A stretch of DNA of 64,000 nucleotides from Halichondria panicea. Taxonomy: Eukaryota; Porifera; Demospongiae; Suberitida; Halichondriidae. Positions within the stretch are counted from its first letter, which is position 1. Each line of letters begins with the position of its first letter. The position numbers and the translations under genes were made by a program. The notes under the pieces are model-generated. The model was not told the DNA's origin and did not search any database. It saw only the letters and a list, made by a program, of their open reading frames with translations. Positions 1-11,106 of the stretch are shown one piece after another. Location of the stretch: contig NC_087377.1 of assembly GCF_963675165.1 (NCBI RefSeq), positions 1,079,501 through 1,143,500 on the forward strand, in the 5' to 3' direction.

Positions 1-197
1 CATAATAGATATCAAATGGTTACAATGTTAACTCCTGGGTCCTGAGTGTCCATTTCATACTTTTTTAAAAGAGAATAGACCAAGCAGTTCAGCAGATATG
101 CTAACTTTAAGATCATTTCCGGTATTAACAACAAATTTCATAAGTCCCGCCCAAGTACATTAAAATGCGGTAAATTTTTGTACGAATTTTTCCCTGA

Positions 198-600
198 CTA
201 GTGTTCTTCAAAACGCTGTATCTCTGCATTCGCTTGACCAAATCCAGTGCAGTAAAGTTTTTCTGGTTTGCCTAGAGTGTTCAAAAGAGATAGTAATACA
301 TAGGAGTTAGAAATAGCAAAAATTAAAATCGGTCTGACATCGCTACCTATAGCCGGGTTGTCTTCGCAAGTAGCAGTTTGAGGCACCATACACTTCCCAT
401 AGCCTGTACAGATCCAAGGTAAGACATCCTGACCATACAACCGTCATAGAGGTAGATGAGAGCCTCTTCTGGCTTTAGACTAGTGTGAAAGCCTTCTGGA
501 ACAACGCAATAGAGAGCTAAGCTGATGTACAAAGATAGAAAATAGATGAAAGAAAGAAAAAGGGGATTCCCCAGATTCTGGAGAATAAACTAACGCATGG
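198..600 (-). pseudogene. Unresolved coding-like fragment
   Basis: Two overlapping minus-strand frames together read like one protein broken by a frameshift. A hydrophobic stretch (roughly 600 down to 500) and a segment rich in Glu, Leu and Tyr lie in one frame. A Cys-containing segment ending in a stop near 198 lies in another frame. No family is recognised and no clean splice pair joins them. It could be the 3' end of a decayed gene or chance open frames in non-coding DNA. Confidence 0.2.
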
Positions 601-627
601 GCACTATCACCCCTGCAATAGGTACCA

Positions 628-757
628 GGCCGTATTTTAATCGGCCTGGAATCGAGGCTAAGCCACGGCTATAAGAAGCTTCATTGCAAGAGAAAGGGGA
701 GGGGCTCGCTGCGCATGTCCTAACCTAGCCTCGAGACCAGGCCGATTAAAATACCGT
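628..757. repeat. Inverted-repeat element containing a relict signal-peptide exon
   Basis: Two arms of about 30 bp face each other (628-661 and 725-757). They share the core ATTTTAATCGGCCTGG followed by a TCGAGGCTA end. Between them, on the minus strand, is a start codon at 682-684 reading MKLLIAVA before an in-frame TAG supplied by the arm itself. This matches the first codons of the array's exon 1 (copy D reads MKLLIAVALL). The bases upstream of the ATG also match the array promoter. So an array first exon and promoter fragment sits inside, or was cut by, this element. Confidence 0.55.
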
Positions 758-1236
758 ATATCTTCTAATTTATCGGACACTTCTAATTACTCCAGATACT
801 CTTTTGGGCAATTTTCGTTGTCTAGGACACTCCAGTGCTTTAATATTACATTTGTTCTAAATATCCGGACAATACCTTGAAAAGTTGAGTTCATTCATAG
901 ACGGCAAGTAAGACTTAGAGTGCTGCAGTTAGATAGCTTTGAGAGCTAGTTTTAGATAGCTAGTGCAACTATTCAGTCGTACACTGTTCTATTAAACTTA
1001 GCTAGCTCGCATGCAGCTGCTTGCTTGTCGGACACTTTGCATGCTCTATAAAAATCTGTTCCAATTATACCCAGACAATTTCCAAAATAATTATTTTTTG
1101 CTGTCCGCAAAGACACCATTACGGTCTACAATTACGTACAGCTACCGGTAGCTAGCTAGCAAGACTAGCCTGTTATTAAAATAATGTTAGCTAGACTATA
1201 ATTATACCCTTTAATAGGCCAGCGTTCTGTAAAGTA

Positions 1237-2805
1237 ATGGCTCTGTCCCAGACTCCAGTGCAACCATCAAACGAAATTGAAAACAATGATTCAAGAGAAT
1301 TGGGCAAACACATCTCTTTGGTGAATATTGAAGAAACGGATACAGAGTATACTAAGCTTATACAAGACAATTTCAATGGCAACAGACAAACCATTGTTGA
1401 TAGCCTTAATCCATCCGAGCTATTCGACCTGGTATACAAATATCGACTTGATGAAAAATTTACGAGCTCGAGCTGCTGTTACTCGCAGGGTGAAAAGGCT
1501 GATATGCTCCTCATGCAAGTCAAAGAATCCGGCGATTTTAAATATTTTCTTGATTACCTCCAGAAAAAAGCCAAGAAAGGTCATCACATGGGCCACCCGT
1601 ACATTGTATCACTGCTCAAAGGTGAAGATTTTGGAGAGGAGAAAGAAATTAAAGAGTCAAGGGAAATTTTGGAGAAAATAATAGATAACATGAGCTTAGT
1701 TCAAGAACAACTAGAAGTGAAATCATTGCTGCCCTATCTTACCCAATGTAGACTAGTCACTCCGAATGAAACAGAGGAGTTAGAGAGTGCTACAAAAACT
1801 CGGCTAGACAAAGTGCAAAGACTTCTCACAATTCTCCGAACTAAAGGACCCACTGCTTATTACCTTTTCCTGCACAAATGTCTAGGTAAGGACGGTTTTC
1901 AAATTCACCAGGATATATATGATAAACTAACTTCAACACTTCCCCCTACAAAGAAGATACGACGGTCAATACCTGACAACACTGATCCCACAATTGTACG
2001 GGAGCCACCACTCTGCCTGCTGCCTAACGGTATAACAGAAAAATGCTACATAGAAAAAATGTTAAGAGTTCGGCAAAACTACTCGGATGCTAAACTTTTT
2101 TTAACCAATGAAATGGATTCGCTGGATAATCCTCTGGAAGCTAGAATCGCATTCTGCCTGGAAAGGTGCTACTTCTACATTACTAACATAGAGGAAACTA
2201 AGCGCATTGTTTTTGAGGCAAGAAAAATGATTAGCAATGAGATTGACAAAAATACAGTTCTAGAAAGTCGATGCGAGCTAGTGCTGGGACGATGCTATAC
2301 AGTATGTGGCAAAAAAGACCAAGCCAAGCAATGCCTAGATAGTGCTTTTACTGCACTATCTGCTTTTGAATCAGGAGAAGACGCGATATTGGCAAACTAT
2401 TTTGTAGCATGCAGTCTCAGTACTGATCGGAGTGACGAGATTACTATATTCCTACGAAGAGTTATTGACATTGCAGCGAAACAAAACTATGGTATGGATA
2501 TCGCTCAGTATTGCAAAATTCGTCTAGCTCAAGCTTACATTGGCGTATCAGCTGACAATCCAGATTCCTCTAAACGTGATGTCTCACAAGATGATCTAAA
2601 ACGTGCCAGTCAATTGTTCAAACTTAAGCACGAAGACATGCAACCTGCAGCAAAGTGCCTTTATCTGATTGCCTGCTCTGATGTGCATCGGCTTGATGGA
2701 AAATTCGCTGAAGCACAAAAATACGCAAAGCAAGCAAAAGAGATTGCTACGTCTGATTATCAACTTTCGTTAATAACAAAGAGGCAATCTCTTTTGCAGA
2801 ATTAG
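1237..2805 (+). CDS. Intronless CARD-CARD-TPR protein
   Basis: Single uninterrupted reading frame of 522 residues starting at ATG 1237, with no signal peptide or membrane segment, so probably cytosolic. Residues about 30-115 and 145-225 each look like a six-helix death-fold domain of the CARD type. The second is clearer, with the pattern Y-L-T-x-C-x-L-V-T, then R-L-D-K-V-Q-R-L-L and K-G-P-T-A-Y-Y-x-F-L. Residues about 290-520 are helical hairpins of TPR style (for example around LVLGRCYTVCGKKDQA and KFAEAQKYAKQAKEIA). CARD domains recruit caspases or adaptors, and TPR arrays bind partners or ligands, so an innate-immune or apoptosis adaptor role is inferred. Lack of introns, unlike its neighbours, may mean retroposition or an intronless family. 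The domain calls rest on sequence pattern only. The gene is convergent with the cyclase gene downstream. Confidence 0.85.
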   Translation: MALSQTPVQPSNEIENNDSRELGKHISLVNIEETDTEYTKLIQDNFNGNRQTIVDSLNPSELFDLVYKYRLDEKFTSSSCCYSQGEKADMLLMQVKESGDFKYFLDYLQKKAKKGHHMGHPYIVSLLKGEDFGEEKEIKESREILEKIIDNMSLVQEQLEVKSLLPYLTQCRLVTPNETEELESATKTRLDKVQRLLTILRTKGPTAYYLFLHKCLGKDGFQIHQDIYDKLTSTLPPTKKIRRSIPDNTDPTIVREPPLCLLPNGITEKCYIEKMLRVRQNYSDAKLFLTNEMDSLDNPLEARIAFCLERCYFYITNIEETKRIVFEARKMISNEIDKNTVLESRCELVLGRCYTVCGKKDQAKQCLDSAFTALSAFESGEDAILANYFVACSLSTDRSDEITIFLRRVIDIAAKQNYGMDIAQYCKIRLAQAYIGVSADNPDSSKRDVSQDDLKRASQLFKLKHEDMQPAAKCLYLIACSDVHRLDGKFAEAQKYAKQAKEIATSDYQLSLITKRQSLLQN

Positions 2806-3553
2806 TTGTTACTGTTTACGTATATTAAATTATTATTTGCATTTCTAATTATTATACATTCCACGTATGTTTATTGCACAACTCATTAGCAACATGAAAA
2901 TCATTTTTACAGGTGTGCATATAATTGATTGAGTATACATGCATGCATGTGGCATGTCTTACATCGAGCATTTCATTGGTTACTAGTATCTACCATGCAT
3001 GCTAAAATTATAATTATAGGTGAGTCCGTAACTATAATAATTATCAATATACACAGTTTCTTGTTAAAACAATACGGATAGTGCCAGAAATGCCAACACA
3101 GCAATTGTTGCTGGTGGGATACGTTGTCCAGGAACACCTGCATATGCATGCATGACATAAACAAGTCAAGGACCTCCTGCATGTGTATAATATAACAGCC
3201 ATAGAAGGCTATAGGGTTATGCATGTAGTAATCAATGAAATAATTATGCCCTAATATTCTATATATATACTTTCGTGCAGTTGCTATTATTATATAGGAT
3301 ATGTCCATGATAATAATTATTATAACTGTAACCATAATGTTATAGGGGAGTATATATATAGATGCGCAGCTAGCAATAATTATTGCACATACAATCATTA
3401 TTAACATAACACTAGGGATTTATGGTAACGTAAACCAAACCTTACCCTTGGGCAAATTAATTGGTGCATGGGTTTAATTTACTGCCCGCCATAAATGCGT
3501 AGAACCAAAGTATACTAAATTATATACGCCTTCTGTTGTGATAGTGTCTTGAT
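2806..3553. other. Intergenic spacer between convergent genes
   Basis: No gene is seen. The stretch is AT-rich, with many copies of short TAATTATA-type words and GCATGCATGC runs that are scattered throughout the window. It separates the 3' ends of the CARD-TPR gene (+) and the cyclase gene (-). An ATTAAA close after the CARD-TPR stop (about 2,824) could serve as its polyadenylation signal. Confidence 0.5.
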
Positions 3554-5033
3554 TCACTTACTACTAGATGTCTCCTTCGAGAAACAATCATCATCTGCAG
3601 GCTCCATCCCTAAAGCAGCGTGTGCATGTATGCAACATTAAATTATAAGAGAGCAAAAACGGTTAACTGTAGGTCATTTTCGTTGTCCAAACTCAATGGT
3701 AAAATGAGCTATGATTATACTAAGTTGAAGTCGTATTCTCTTATACATTGCTCATGCATTGTGGTCAGACATCGAGGCAGGTTAATTATGCACGTATAAC
3801 TATTAAGTTAACACGATAAGACAACATACCTTCTTGTATGCTAGTGATAATTCTGGCAGTGCATCCCGTAAGTTGTTCCAAGCTAGTGCTATTATTGATG
3901 GGATAACCGTAAACATCGTAGCAGGTGGATGCAATGTTCTTTGCCTGTAGTCTGTTCTTAAGAGTGATCAGCGGCTCTTGTCCACAAGATCTTGACCCTG
4001 CTGGTAGAGAAATGAAGTGTATATAATAATACTATAGACCTTTAATAATGGAGTGCAATGGAAAAATTCATTCATGCTTGTTAGGTTATTTACAGTCAAC
4101 GTACCGCGACTCACGGTGTTATTATGCACCACCAGAATAACTGCGGAAGGTGTCAAATCAGACTTCAAATAGGGAATCTCATGTTTAGCAAAAAAAGATT
4201 CTTCGCTGAATGCTCCATTTTCAGACTCCCCATTGCCGAGATAAAAGATGGTGCCTCTTGCAGCTTTAGCAAATCTGACTGAAAACTCCTGGAAGAAAGC
4301 GTAGGAAACCATACATTCGCACATTCCGGTATACTTTATGCCGTCTCCTGTATTATAAGAAGAGTTGCATATTATGAAGGAGTATCAAATCAATACACGG
4401 TACACTGCATGCACTGATTAAACATGCACACAGACCTGAAGTAGCTATAGTTCCACACCAGCGCAATTCAGCCATCATCATTCCTAATTGTTCAGCAATA
4501 CTGCCCATGATTGCAATTGGGGGGTAATTTGCGGCCGAAAACACGTCAGCAGCATCACACATGCAACTCAACATCCCTAACAAGTCCATAGTTCCAGACC
4601 AAAACAAGAACGTGTCCATCTTAGTGGTTATCGGGAACATGTCAAAGTAATCTTCATAGTTTCTGCATGTGTCACAATAAATATTTTAGTTAGCCCAGAA
4701 AGCACTTGATTCATAATTATATATATACACTATTAAGGCACCCATGCATATAATAATTTATACTCAAGTGTTGCAGCAACAGCTACTCTGTGACGCTTAC
4801 TTTGTAGTAACAGAGCTAGGGTCCATGTTTGCAAAAGATGAAGAAAATGCATCCCAGTAGCCAGCACACTGAGAAGACGATCCTTCATCCCATTCTCTCA
4901 ATTGCAAATTTGTACACATATTGATGAACAAATCTCTAAATCCAGTAGGAGATGGTGCACAGATAGTCCCATTTTGTTGACCGTCGACAGCAGCCAGCAA
5001 GCAGAAAAGAGTGAGCAAAATCATGTGTACCAT
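3554..5033 (-). CDS. ADP-ribosyl cyclase (CD38/BST1 family)
   Basis: Five exons on the minus strand: 4801-5033, 4436-4662, 4105-4347, 3830-3997 and 3554-3609. All have GT/AG junctions and consistent phase, giving 308 residues, close to CD38. The start is the ATG at 5031-5033; the frame is open a little further upstream but without another ATG. Residues 1-18 are a hydrophobic signal or signal-anchor, so the enzyme is secretory or surface. Family landmarks in order: YWDAF, DPSSVT, LFWSGTMDL (active-site Trp, W125 in CD38 numbering), LRWCGT, FSVRFAKAA, KHEIPYL (catalytic Glu, E226), then the C-terminal Cys pairs. The family makes cyclic ADP-ribose or ADP-ribose from NAD. The second active-site Trp (W189 in CD38) is Phe here, and the E146 position appears not to be Glu. 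The weakest part is the last exon, which adds only 18 residues. Confidence 0.88.
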
Positions 5034-5942
5034 CAAGCAAAACGGCAGCAAATCCCAAAATCCGGCTGGTTAACAATGGGATAAACAACATAGTGAGATG
5101 TTTACGGTTACCCACAATATCTGCTAAGCAGATGTTGTGGGTCTCAGCAGATAAAGATAAAGATAAAGCTACAACATGTGTACGTGCTATATAGGGCTGT
5201 GGTCATGACCACTTTGATGGTCTATTGGTTACTCCATGGCATCCCTTGAAGTTCATACAACGAGACAAAGATCTTATCTGCAGTACTGTCCAGTGGTGTA
5301 CTAAAGTAGGAACCAGGCCCCTAACACTGCATGCATGCTGGCTTTTTACCCAAATCAAGCTTTTAATTGTACGCAAATACACTAATCAATCCCAGAGCAT
5401 GTAAAATTAATATATTTTTAGGGGGACTACCTCAAGACCCACTTGCAGGCGCACTTTAACTATCAGCTCCCCTTCCAAACGTTTTCTACTATCCCTGCTC
5501 TCTAAGTGACTGCTGTCACTACTGTCAATAATTATGTTCACATTTCAAATTGCTAGTTATTTTTTCTGTCTGATAATTATGAGATAGACCAAGTACACAC
5601 CACCTCAGCTCTGGTACACTATTCTCTATCTCACGTGGATCTGTGGAGTAGGCCTTATTACTGCAACCCTGTATAGCTAGATCTATAGTTGTTGTAGTAC
5701 ACTGGCCAATTTTGATTTGATACTGCAAATTAGTAAAGAAACCACTAAGTATAGTCCTGCATGTATATAGTCCATGTTTACATTGTGGTTTATCCATTTG
5801 TGTGTGTATGTTGCAAAGGTGCTTAAAACTGCTATATAATAGCCTCATGAAATAATTGTCTTATCACGAGTGCATGCATGTTTGGGGTGCCGTCTGTGTC
5901 AAAATATCATATGCAAAAACTGCAAGTCACTCACTGCATGCA
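5034..5942. other. Spacer upstream of the cyclase gene
   Basis: No gene supported. A short perfect hairpin (CCCACAATATCTGC paired with GCAGATGTTGTGGG, about 5,109-5,140) is followed by AGATAA repeats. This lies 75-130 bp upstream of the cyclase start, so it is in the likely promoter. The rest is AT-rich with short accidental frames. Confidence 0.4.
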
Positions 5943-6126
5943 TGTGTCGCGCTTCCGATTTACTAAATCGGGATCACTCCATGCATTTAGTAAAGCGTGA
6001 GACCAGTAAATCAGGCTCACGCTTTACGGTGTGACGCTTACTATTAAATGGATGATCCTAATTTAGTAAATCGGGAGCCCAATTATTTAGTAAAGCGTAA
6101 TCCCGGTTACTAAATCAGGAGCCCGA
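5943..6126. repeat. Cluster of nested palindromes around ATTTAGTAAA
   Basis: The words TTTAGTAAATCGGGA and TTTAGTAAAGCGTGA, with their reverse complements, occur at least six times in about 180 bp, in alternating orientation. The stretch could fold into several competing stems. It begins and ends with GATTTACTAAATC-type sequence and a CGGGAGC/GGAGCCCG flavour, so it may be a small inverted-repeat transposon with internal copies. No coding potential. Confidence 0.6.
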
Positions 6127-7570
6127 GTTGCACATTATACATGCACATGTGTATAACGGCACCACATATGCATGAAGAGTATAAGCAACTACAATAAATT
6201 ATACTGATATACAGTCCGCATGCACTGTTGTCTGACTCTGTCATAACTATACTATAGATGTGTCAATTGCATGGCTCTAAACGCTTAAAACAGTATGATT
6301 AATTGGGCATATAATATAGTGTCAAGTAGAATTTCTGATTGTAGGCTTTGTATCCCGTCTGCCTGTATAGCCATACACATGCATGGTCATGTTAACCCAC
6401 ACATGCTGTTTACATTACTACATTGTGTTTGTGACGTACTGAGACAACGTTTCACGGTCGGTGCTATTTCTCTGAGTCTATATATTTTAATGTCGCTGTA
6501 AATCGAGTTCTTATAATAATTATAGCCATGCATGCAGTGTATATGTAGTACATAATTATATATATAAGTGAATGGACGACCAGAAAATTGATTATAATTA
6601 TACTCAACAGATCTTATAAGATTTACTATGGTATCCTAATATAAAGTGCATGACTTAAAGAAAATGATGCTTTTAACTCTACTCTAACTTGTGTTTACCT
6701 ACCTTTTTAGCAGAAGCAGTGAACGCACTTTCCAATGGTCGTATAGGAAGCAGTTCCAGAGCGAGGATCTCCAGCGGTTTTTGCTTCCGCTCTTCTCCTA
6801 TGATCATAAGATCACGAGGGGGGGGGGTAGAACTTTATTTCAGTTTTATTTCTCTTACAGGGTAGAGATCTTATCCCGGGGTAACCTCGATTCCAGGCCG
6901 CAGGGAAAGGTTGCTAATCCCGGGGTAGCTAGATCTATAATTATACTCATGTTTTCGCGCATGCTCAGTGTAGATTTACCATATTTACATATGTAGCTAG
7001 TGTAGAAAGACACTTTCTTTCTACACTATTAGGATATACCATAATTGCTAAACATTAATAGCTGCATGCCATGCACCAGAACACTATTGTTCATTCGGCT
7101 TTATATAGCAGATAGATTAAATAAACACTAAATTTACACCCGTGTATAGATCTCTCATTATCCAAGACTGGATCCGTGAAAGTTTACTTGCTCCTAGACT
7201 AGCTAGTATATTATTTGCTTTAAATTACATGCAGTGTCCGTGAGATGTGAACAGGGTGAGGTAACTAACTAATAGACTGAACAAGGGAATCAATTAAGGG
7301 CGCACAATTAATGAACACAATCTTTCCAGTCTAACGTTTGCCAAGCACTTAATTAAGTCATGGTGTTATATCAAACTCTGCACTATACTCAGCAAGCCTG
7401 AGAACTTAGTCATAAATTATTATGACTTGGTGAATGGTATAATATAATTATATAGGAGGTACTTCATATACACCCGTAATTATAGACAATGCATGGCTAT
7501 AATAATTATATATTATAAGCAGCTTCTAGTTCGGGTAGTCTACCCAAACTATAGAAGATGGTTATAGACC
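6127..7570. other. Gene-free interval with repeat fragments
   Basis: No convincing gene. One frame at about 6,691-6,996 (+) is open but has no recognisable domain and runs through a poly-G tract. Near 6,875-6,905 there is a single arm of the TAGCCTCGATTCCAGGCCG repeat also seen at 628-757. A perfect 27-bp hairpin (GTGTAGAAAGA paired with TCTTTCTACAC) lies at about 7,000-7,027. Confidence 0.4.
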
Positions 7571-7572
7571 TA

Positions 7573-7713
7573 CACTGTAAAAAATGGTGTGTGGTTTTGA
7601 CGCAAGTGCGTGACTATTGTGGCAACTATCAGGAAAAAAACGCAAGAAAAAACGCACGTTTGCCACAATAGCCACGCACTCTGCGTCAAAACCACACATC
7701 ATTTTTTACAGTG
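7573..7713. mobile_element. MITE with CACTGTAAAAAATG ends (copy 1)
   Basis: The 141-bp element is almost entirely inverted repeat. It begins CACTGTAAAAAATGGTGTGT and ends with the reverse complement, with arms extending through GGTTTTGACGCA and ATTGTGGCAA. It is flanked by TA on both sides (7571-7572 and 7714-7715), the target duplication expected of mariner-type elements. It has no coding capacity. A second copy is at 8,041-8,179, and a third element with the same tips but a different body is at 60,579-60,707. Confidence 0.85.
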
Positions 7714-8040
7714 TAGTATAGTCAGCAAGGAACATCTAGATTTTATTCAGAGTCTGCATGAAGCTGAGGCTGCAAGCATATAGATAGTATTATGCACCTG
7801 AACCTATAGCTGGGAGGTTAATTAGTCAAGAGAGATTAGAGAATTAGTCAAGAGAGATAAAAACAAAGCTATAATAATTAATATAATTATGTAAGACTTA
7901 TAAATTATACCACTCATGTATCTAACAAACTACATACTCTAAAACATTGCCAACAGATACTGTTAATTAATTGTCTAGCTGAGATCCACTTTATTCTCCT
8001 CAGCTGACTCTAGCACAGCCTGTTCCTCCAGTCCATCGTG

Positions 8041-8179
8041 CACTGTAAAAAATGATGTGTGGTTTTGACGCAGAGTGCGTGGCTATTGTGGAAAACGTGC
8101 GTTTTTCTTGCGTTTTTTCCTGATAGTTGCCACAATAGTCACGCACTTGCGTCAAAACCACACATCATTTTTTACAGTG
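8041..8179. mobile_element. MITE with CACTGTAAAAAATG ends inserted in a coding exon (copy 2)
   Basis: The 139-bp element is highly similar to 7,573-7,713 but inverted in its middle. It splits the cytoplasmic-tail exon of copy A. Flanking TG is duplicated (8039-8040 and 8180-8181); copies B and C show the undisturbed site CCATCGTGGGGTACAGG. The insertion plus duplication is 141 bp, a multiple of three, but read on the minus strand it gives a stop after about eight new residues. Confidence 0.88.
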
Positions 8180-11027
8180 TGGGGTATAGGCTTTAGGTCA
8201 AAACCAGTGCCAGAATTCATGTACTCTAGACCCCTTCCCCTGGCCCTACTCTTGGGTTCTCTTGATCGACCCTTGACACAGCAACTGCATGATGCACAAG
8301 GAGTATTATGAAGAAAGCACACACTACATAATTATAGAGTCATCATTGATTCAGAATCAAAAGTAGCTTTTTTGGTAGCTGTATAACTTGAATTGGTATT
8401 ACACAATTACAAATCTAAATAATGCATGTTGTAGCTCTTAATTTGAAAGGCTATAATCATTTGTTATTGCATGGCGGCTATTATAATTAATCTTGAATTA
8501 ATCTTGAACTGCGTGTACTTTAATTAACTGCTAATCTGATTTGTACATTAACTCATAAGAATGTATGTTAATAGAGTAGTCTCACCATGTAATGGTAATA
8601 ATCAGAACCAGTATCAGGATCAGTCCCAGACCACCCCCCACTCCGATACCAATAATCTGATTGATCGTCAGAATAATGGGAGGGTACGTTGGTTCAGTGC
8701 CAATCGTCCGCACATCAGTCACTTCAAAACCAAGTGCTGCGTACTCATCATGATAATCCTGCGATGGAAGGGAGCTGAGTGACAAAATTAATGTACACAC
8801 ACATTAAATGAACACGTACAAGAAGGACTTACCAGTACAGTCGTTGCTAATGTTCTACCGCTGAGGAAGCCACCATCCAAACGAGCGTACATGCTAAAGC
8901 TGATACCAGACTCTCCAGAACTAGCAATCTCAGCAATGTAGAGGTTGTCAGCCGTGAGTGTGTTCCTCCTGAGTGGGTGTGTGTGTGGGGTGTGGGCATG
9001 TGGAGTGTGTGTGTGGGCCAATGAAGTAGTTTAAAAGTAAAGGCGAATGTATTAATTTTAGCAAAAGTATTACTCTCTCGTGGTTTCATAAGTGTTGCAT
9101 CCTCCGTATACATAACGTAGTTTGTGCGTATAAATCTGTTCACCTTGTTCTTGCCTCAGGGTACGACACTAGACAGTCATTGTCCTCACAGTAGACATTG
9201 ATAGCATCAGCTGTGGCTGCACTGAATTGCATCTGTACCTCAACAGTGAACTGCAAGGAAAGAACAAAGTATCAAAAAACACACGCGAAGAGTGAGAATA
9301 CGACCCATTATTTGGCATGCAATTAAAGTGCAATGTACAATATCATTCACATTCGAAACCATAATACTTCTAGACAACATTAATTTTGGAGTTATATATA
9401 GTTTACCGTGTAAAGGTTGAATCCGTTGATCTCCACGATGATGACATTACCTGTCGCTTCCTCGGGTACAGTCACTGGTGGTGCAATAGTGAGCAAGCCC
9501 TCTGTAGGTGTATAGGTGTGGGTGTGGGTGTGTGTGGGTGTGTGTGTGTGGGGTCTGTGGGAGTGTGTAAGTGTGTGTTCTACGCATACACACAACAAAA
9601 CTCTTATACTGAAAATCTCAATGGACCAATTTATACAAAAATTGCTCACACACTCTGCTAATGCACTCACCAGCTTGACACACTCCATCCACTAAATGAT
9701 TTACCGCTCGCGGTATTAGTTGGCGGCAAGCGGAGGCGGGTGACCCCTATCGGCCACCGTAACTACAGGCTTATTTGTACGTATGATAACTTGGCCTGTA
9801 TTAAATCTGTACCATGCATATTCAATTAAAACAAACGCCTCTTGTGACAATGTGCTGCACCAAAAAACTACATACCTTGAGGGCATACACAGTTGGAGAC
9901 GACAGTACTGGTACTCTGGTCCACCACTCCCTCCAGTGTACAGTTGCCATTATTCTCACAAACACAGATCACAATCTATTATGAGAAATGCAAAAAATCT
10001 CTAAAAGACCTTCCAAGAAATATAAATGCATGCCTCTCTATAATCATAAAGGAAAAAGCAGAGCTTCCACAGCTAAAAATCTTTAAACCAAAACCAGTTG
10101 CTATATACTTTTTCTACAAATTGTTATAATTATTATGCAAACCAGTAGCCAGTAGTGAATTATACAAACCTGCACTTCCAGAGTTGACCCAGCATCCAGA
10201 TCATCAGTGGCCAAAAACACTAGAGAAATATCGGCAATTTTATCAAGTTCCAACCTGAAAGTATACTCTATGGTATAGTCGCCCTTAGGAGTAGGCAGTA
10301 GAGTGGCCCCAGCTGGCAGTCCATCCACCAATATCAGGTTGATACTGCCCTTGTCATCAGTCACATTGAACACCAGTACAGCCTCTTCCCCCACCGTAAC
10401 ATAGAGGCTGTCAGGACCATAGATGAGAGGAGGGAAGTTAGCTGCATGTGCATGGGTATATAGAGTTGGCAGTTAGCATGCATAGATATAGTTTGGACCA
10501 GATATATAATTGTAGCAATCACTAGAATTTATTTAGGCCTTCGAAATTACGTTCTAGTGTAATACTTAAGTTAGGTACGCATATAAATAAAATTAGAGCT
10601 AAGATGAATATGCAACCATGCATAAATAACATACATGTCTGAAGTTTTTCATCTTCATCGATTGTAGAAATCATGTTCATTGTTTCGAGGCCGATGTCAG
10701 TATTCCCAGTTTCCATAGAGTCAAAATGCACTCTACATTAGTCCCGCACACCAGCAGAATATCAACTGATGCAGCAGCTACCACTTCATCCAGGTAGGGT
10801 GGATCGTGGTCAAGCATGCACAGCATAGTCTGCAGCAGTCATGCCCTTAGGGTAAGTGAAGAGAGACTCCGAAGCATCCAGTTGCCCTGTAAACACAATA
10901 CACAGTCAGCATAAGTTTTTATAACGATACTTTAGATGCATATAATTATAGGCTATATGGAGGAAGTAGTACTACACTCAGAACATGAGTACGATTGAGT
11001 AATTAACAATGGTGTAGCTACAGATAC

Positions 11028-11106
11028 AGATTTTGCGGCTTAGTAGATCAGATGTTCAGGCGTGCGTGGGTTCGATTCCTTCTTGTGGATTTTTCTTTCT
11101 TTCTTT
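11028..11106 (+). repeat. tRNA-derived SINE candidate
   Basis: In intron 14 of copy A. A box-A-like GGCTTAGTAG (about 11,037) is followed 35 bp later by a perfect box B, GGTTCGATTCC (about 11,070), then a (TTTC)n tail. A cloverleaf cannot be closed convincingly, so it is not a functional tRNA. Copies B and C lack it at the matching place, which supports a later insertion. Confidence 0.45.

Noticed and set aside
2973-3407. Hydrophobic minus-strand frame rich in Ile
   Set aside because: It comes from AT-rich TAATTATA and ATATAT repeats. There is no domain or clear signal sequence, and it lies in the 3' spacer of two genes.
6691-6996. Plus-strand frame of 101 codons
   Set aside because: It runs through a poly-G tract and into a known repeat arm, and no family is recognised.
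11033-11105. tRNA gene
   Set aside because: Box B is perfect, but acceptor and T stems do not pair. The TTTC tail favours a SINE or tRNA-derived repeat.
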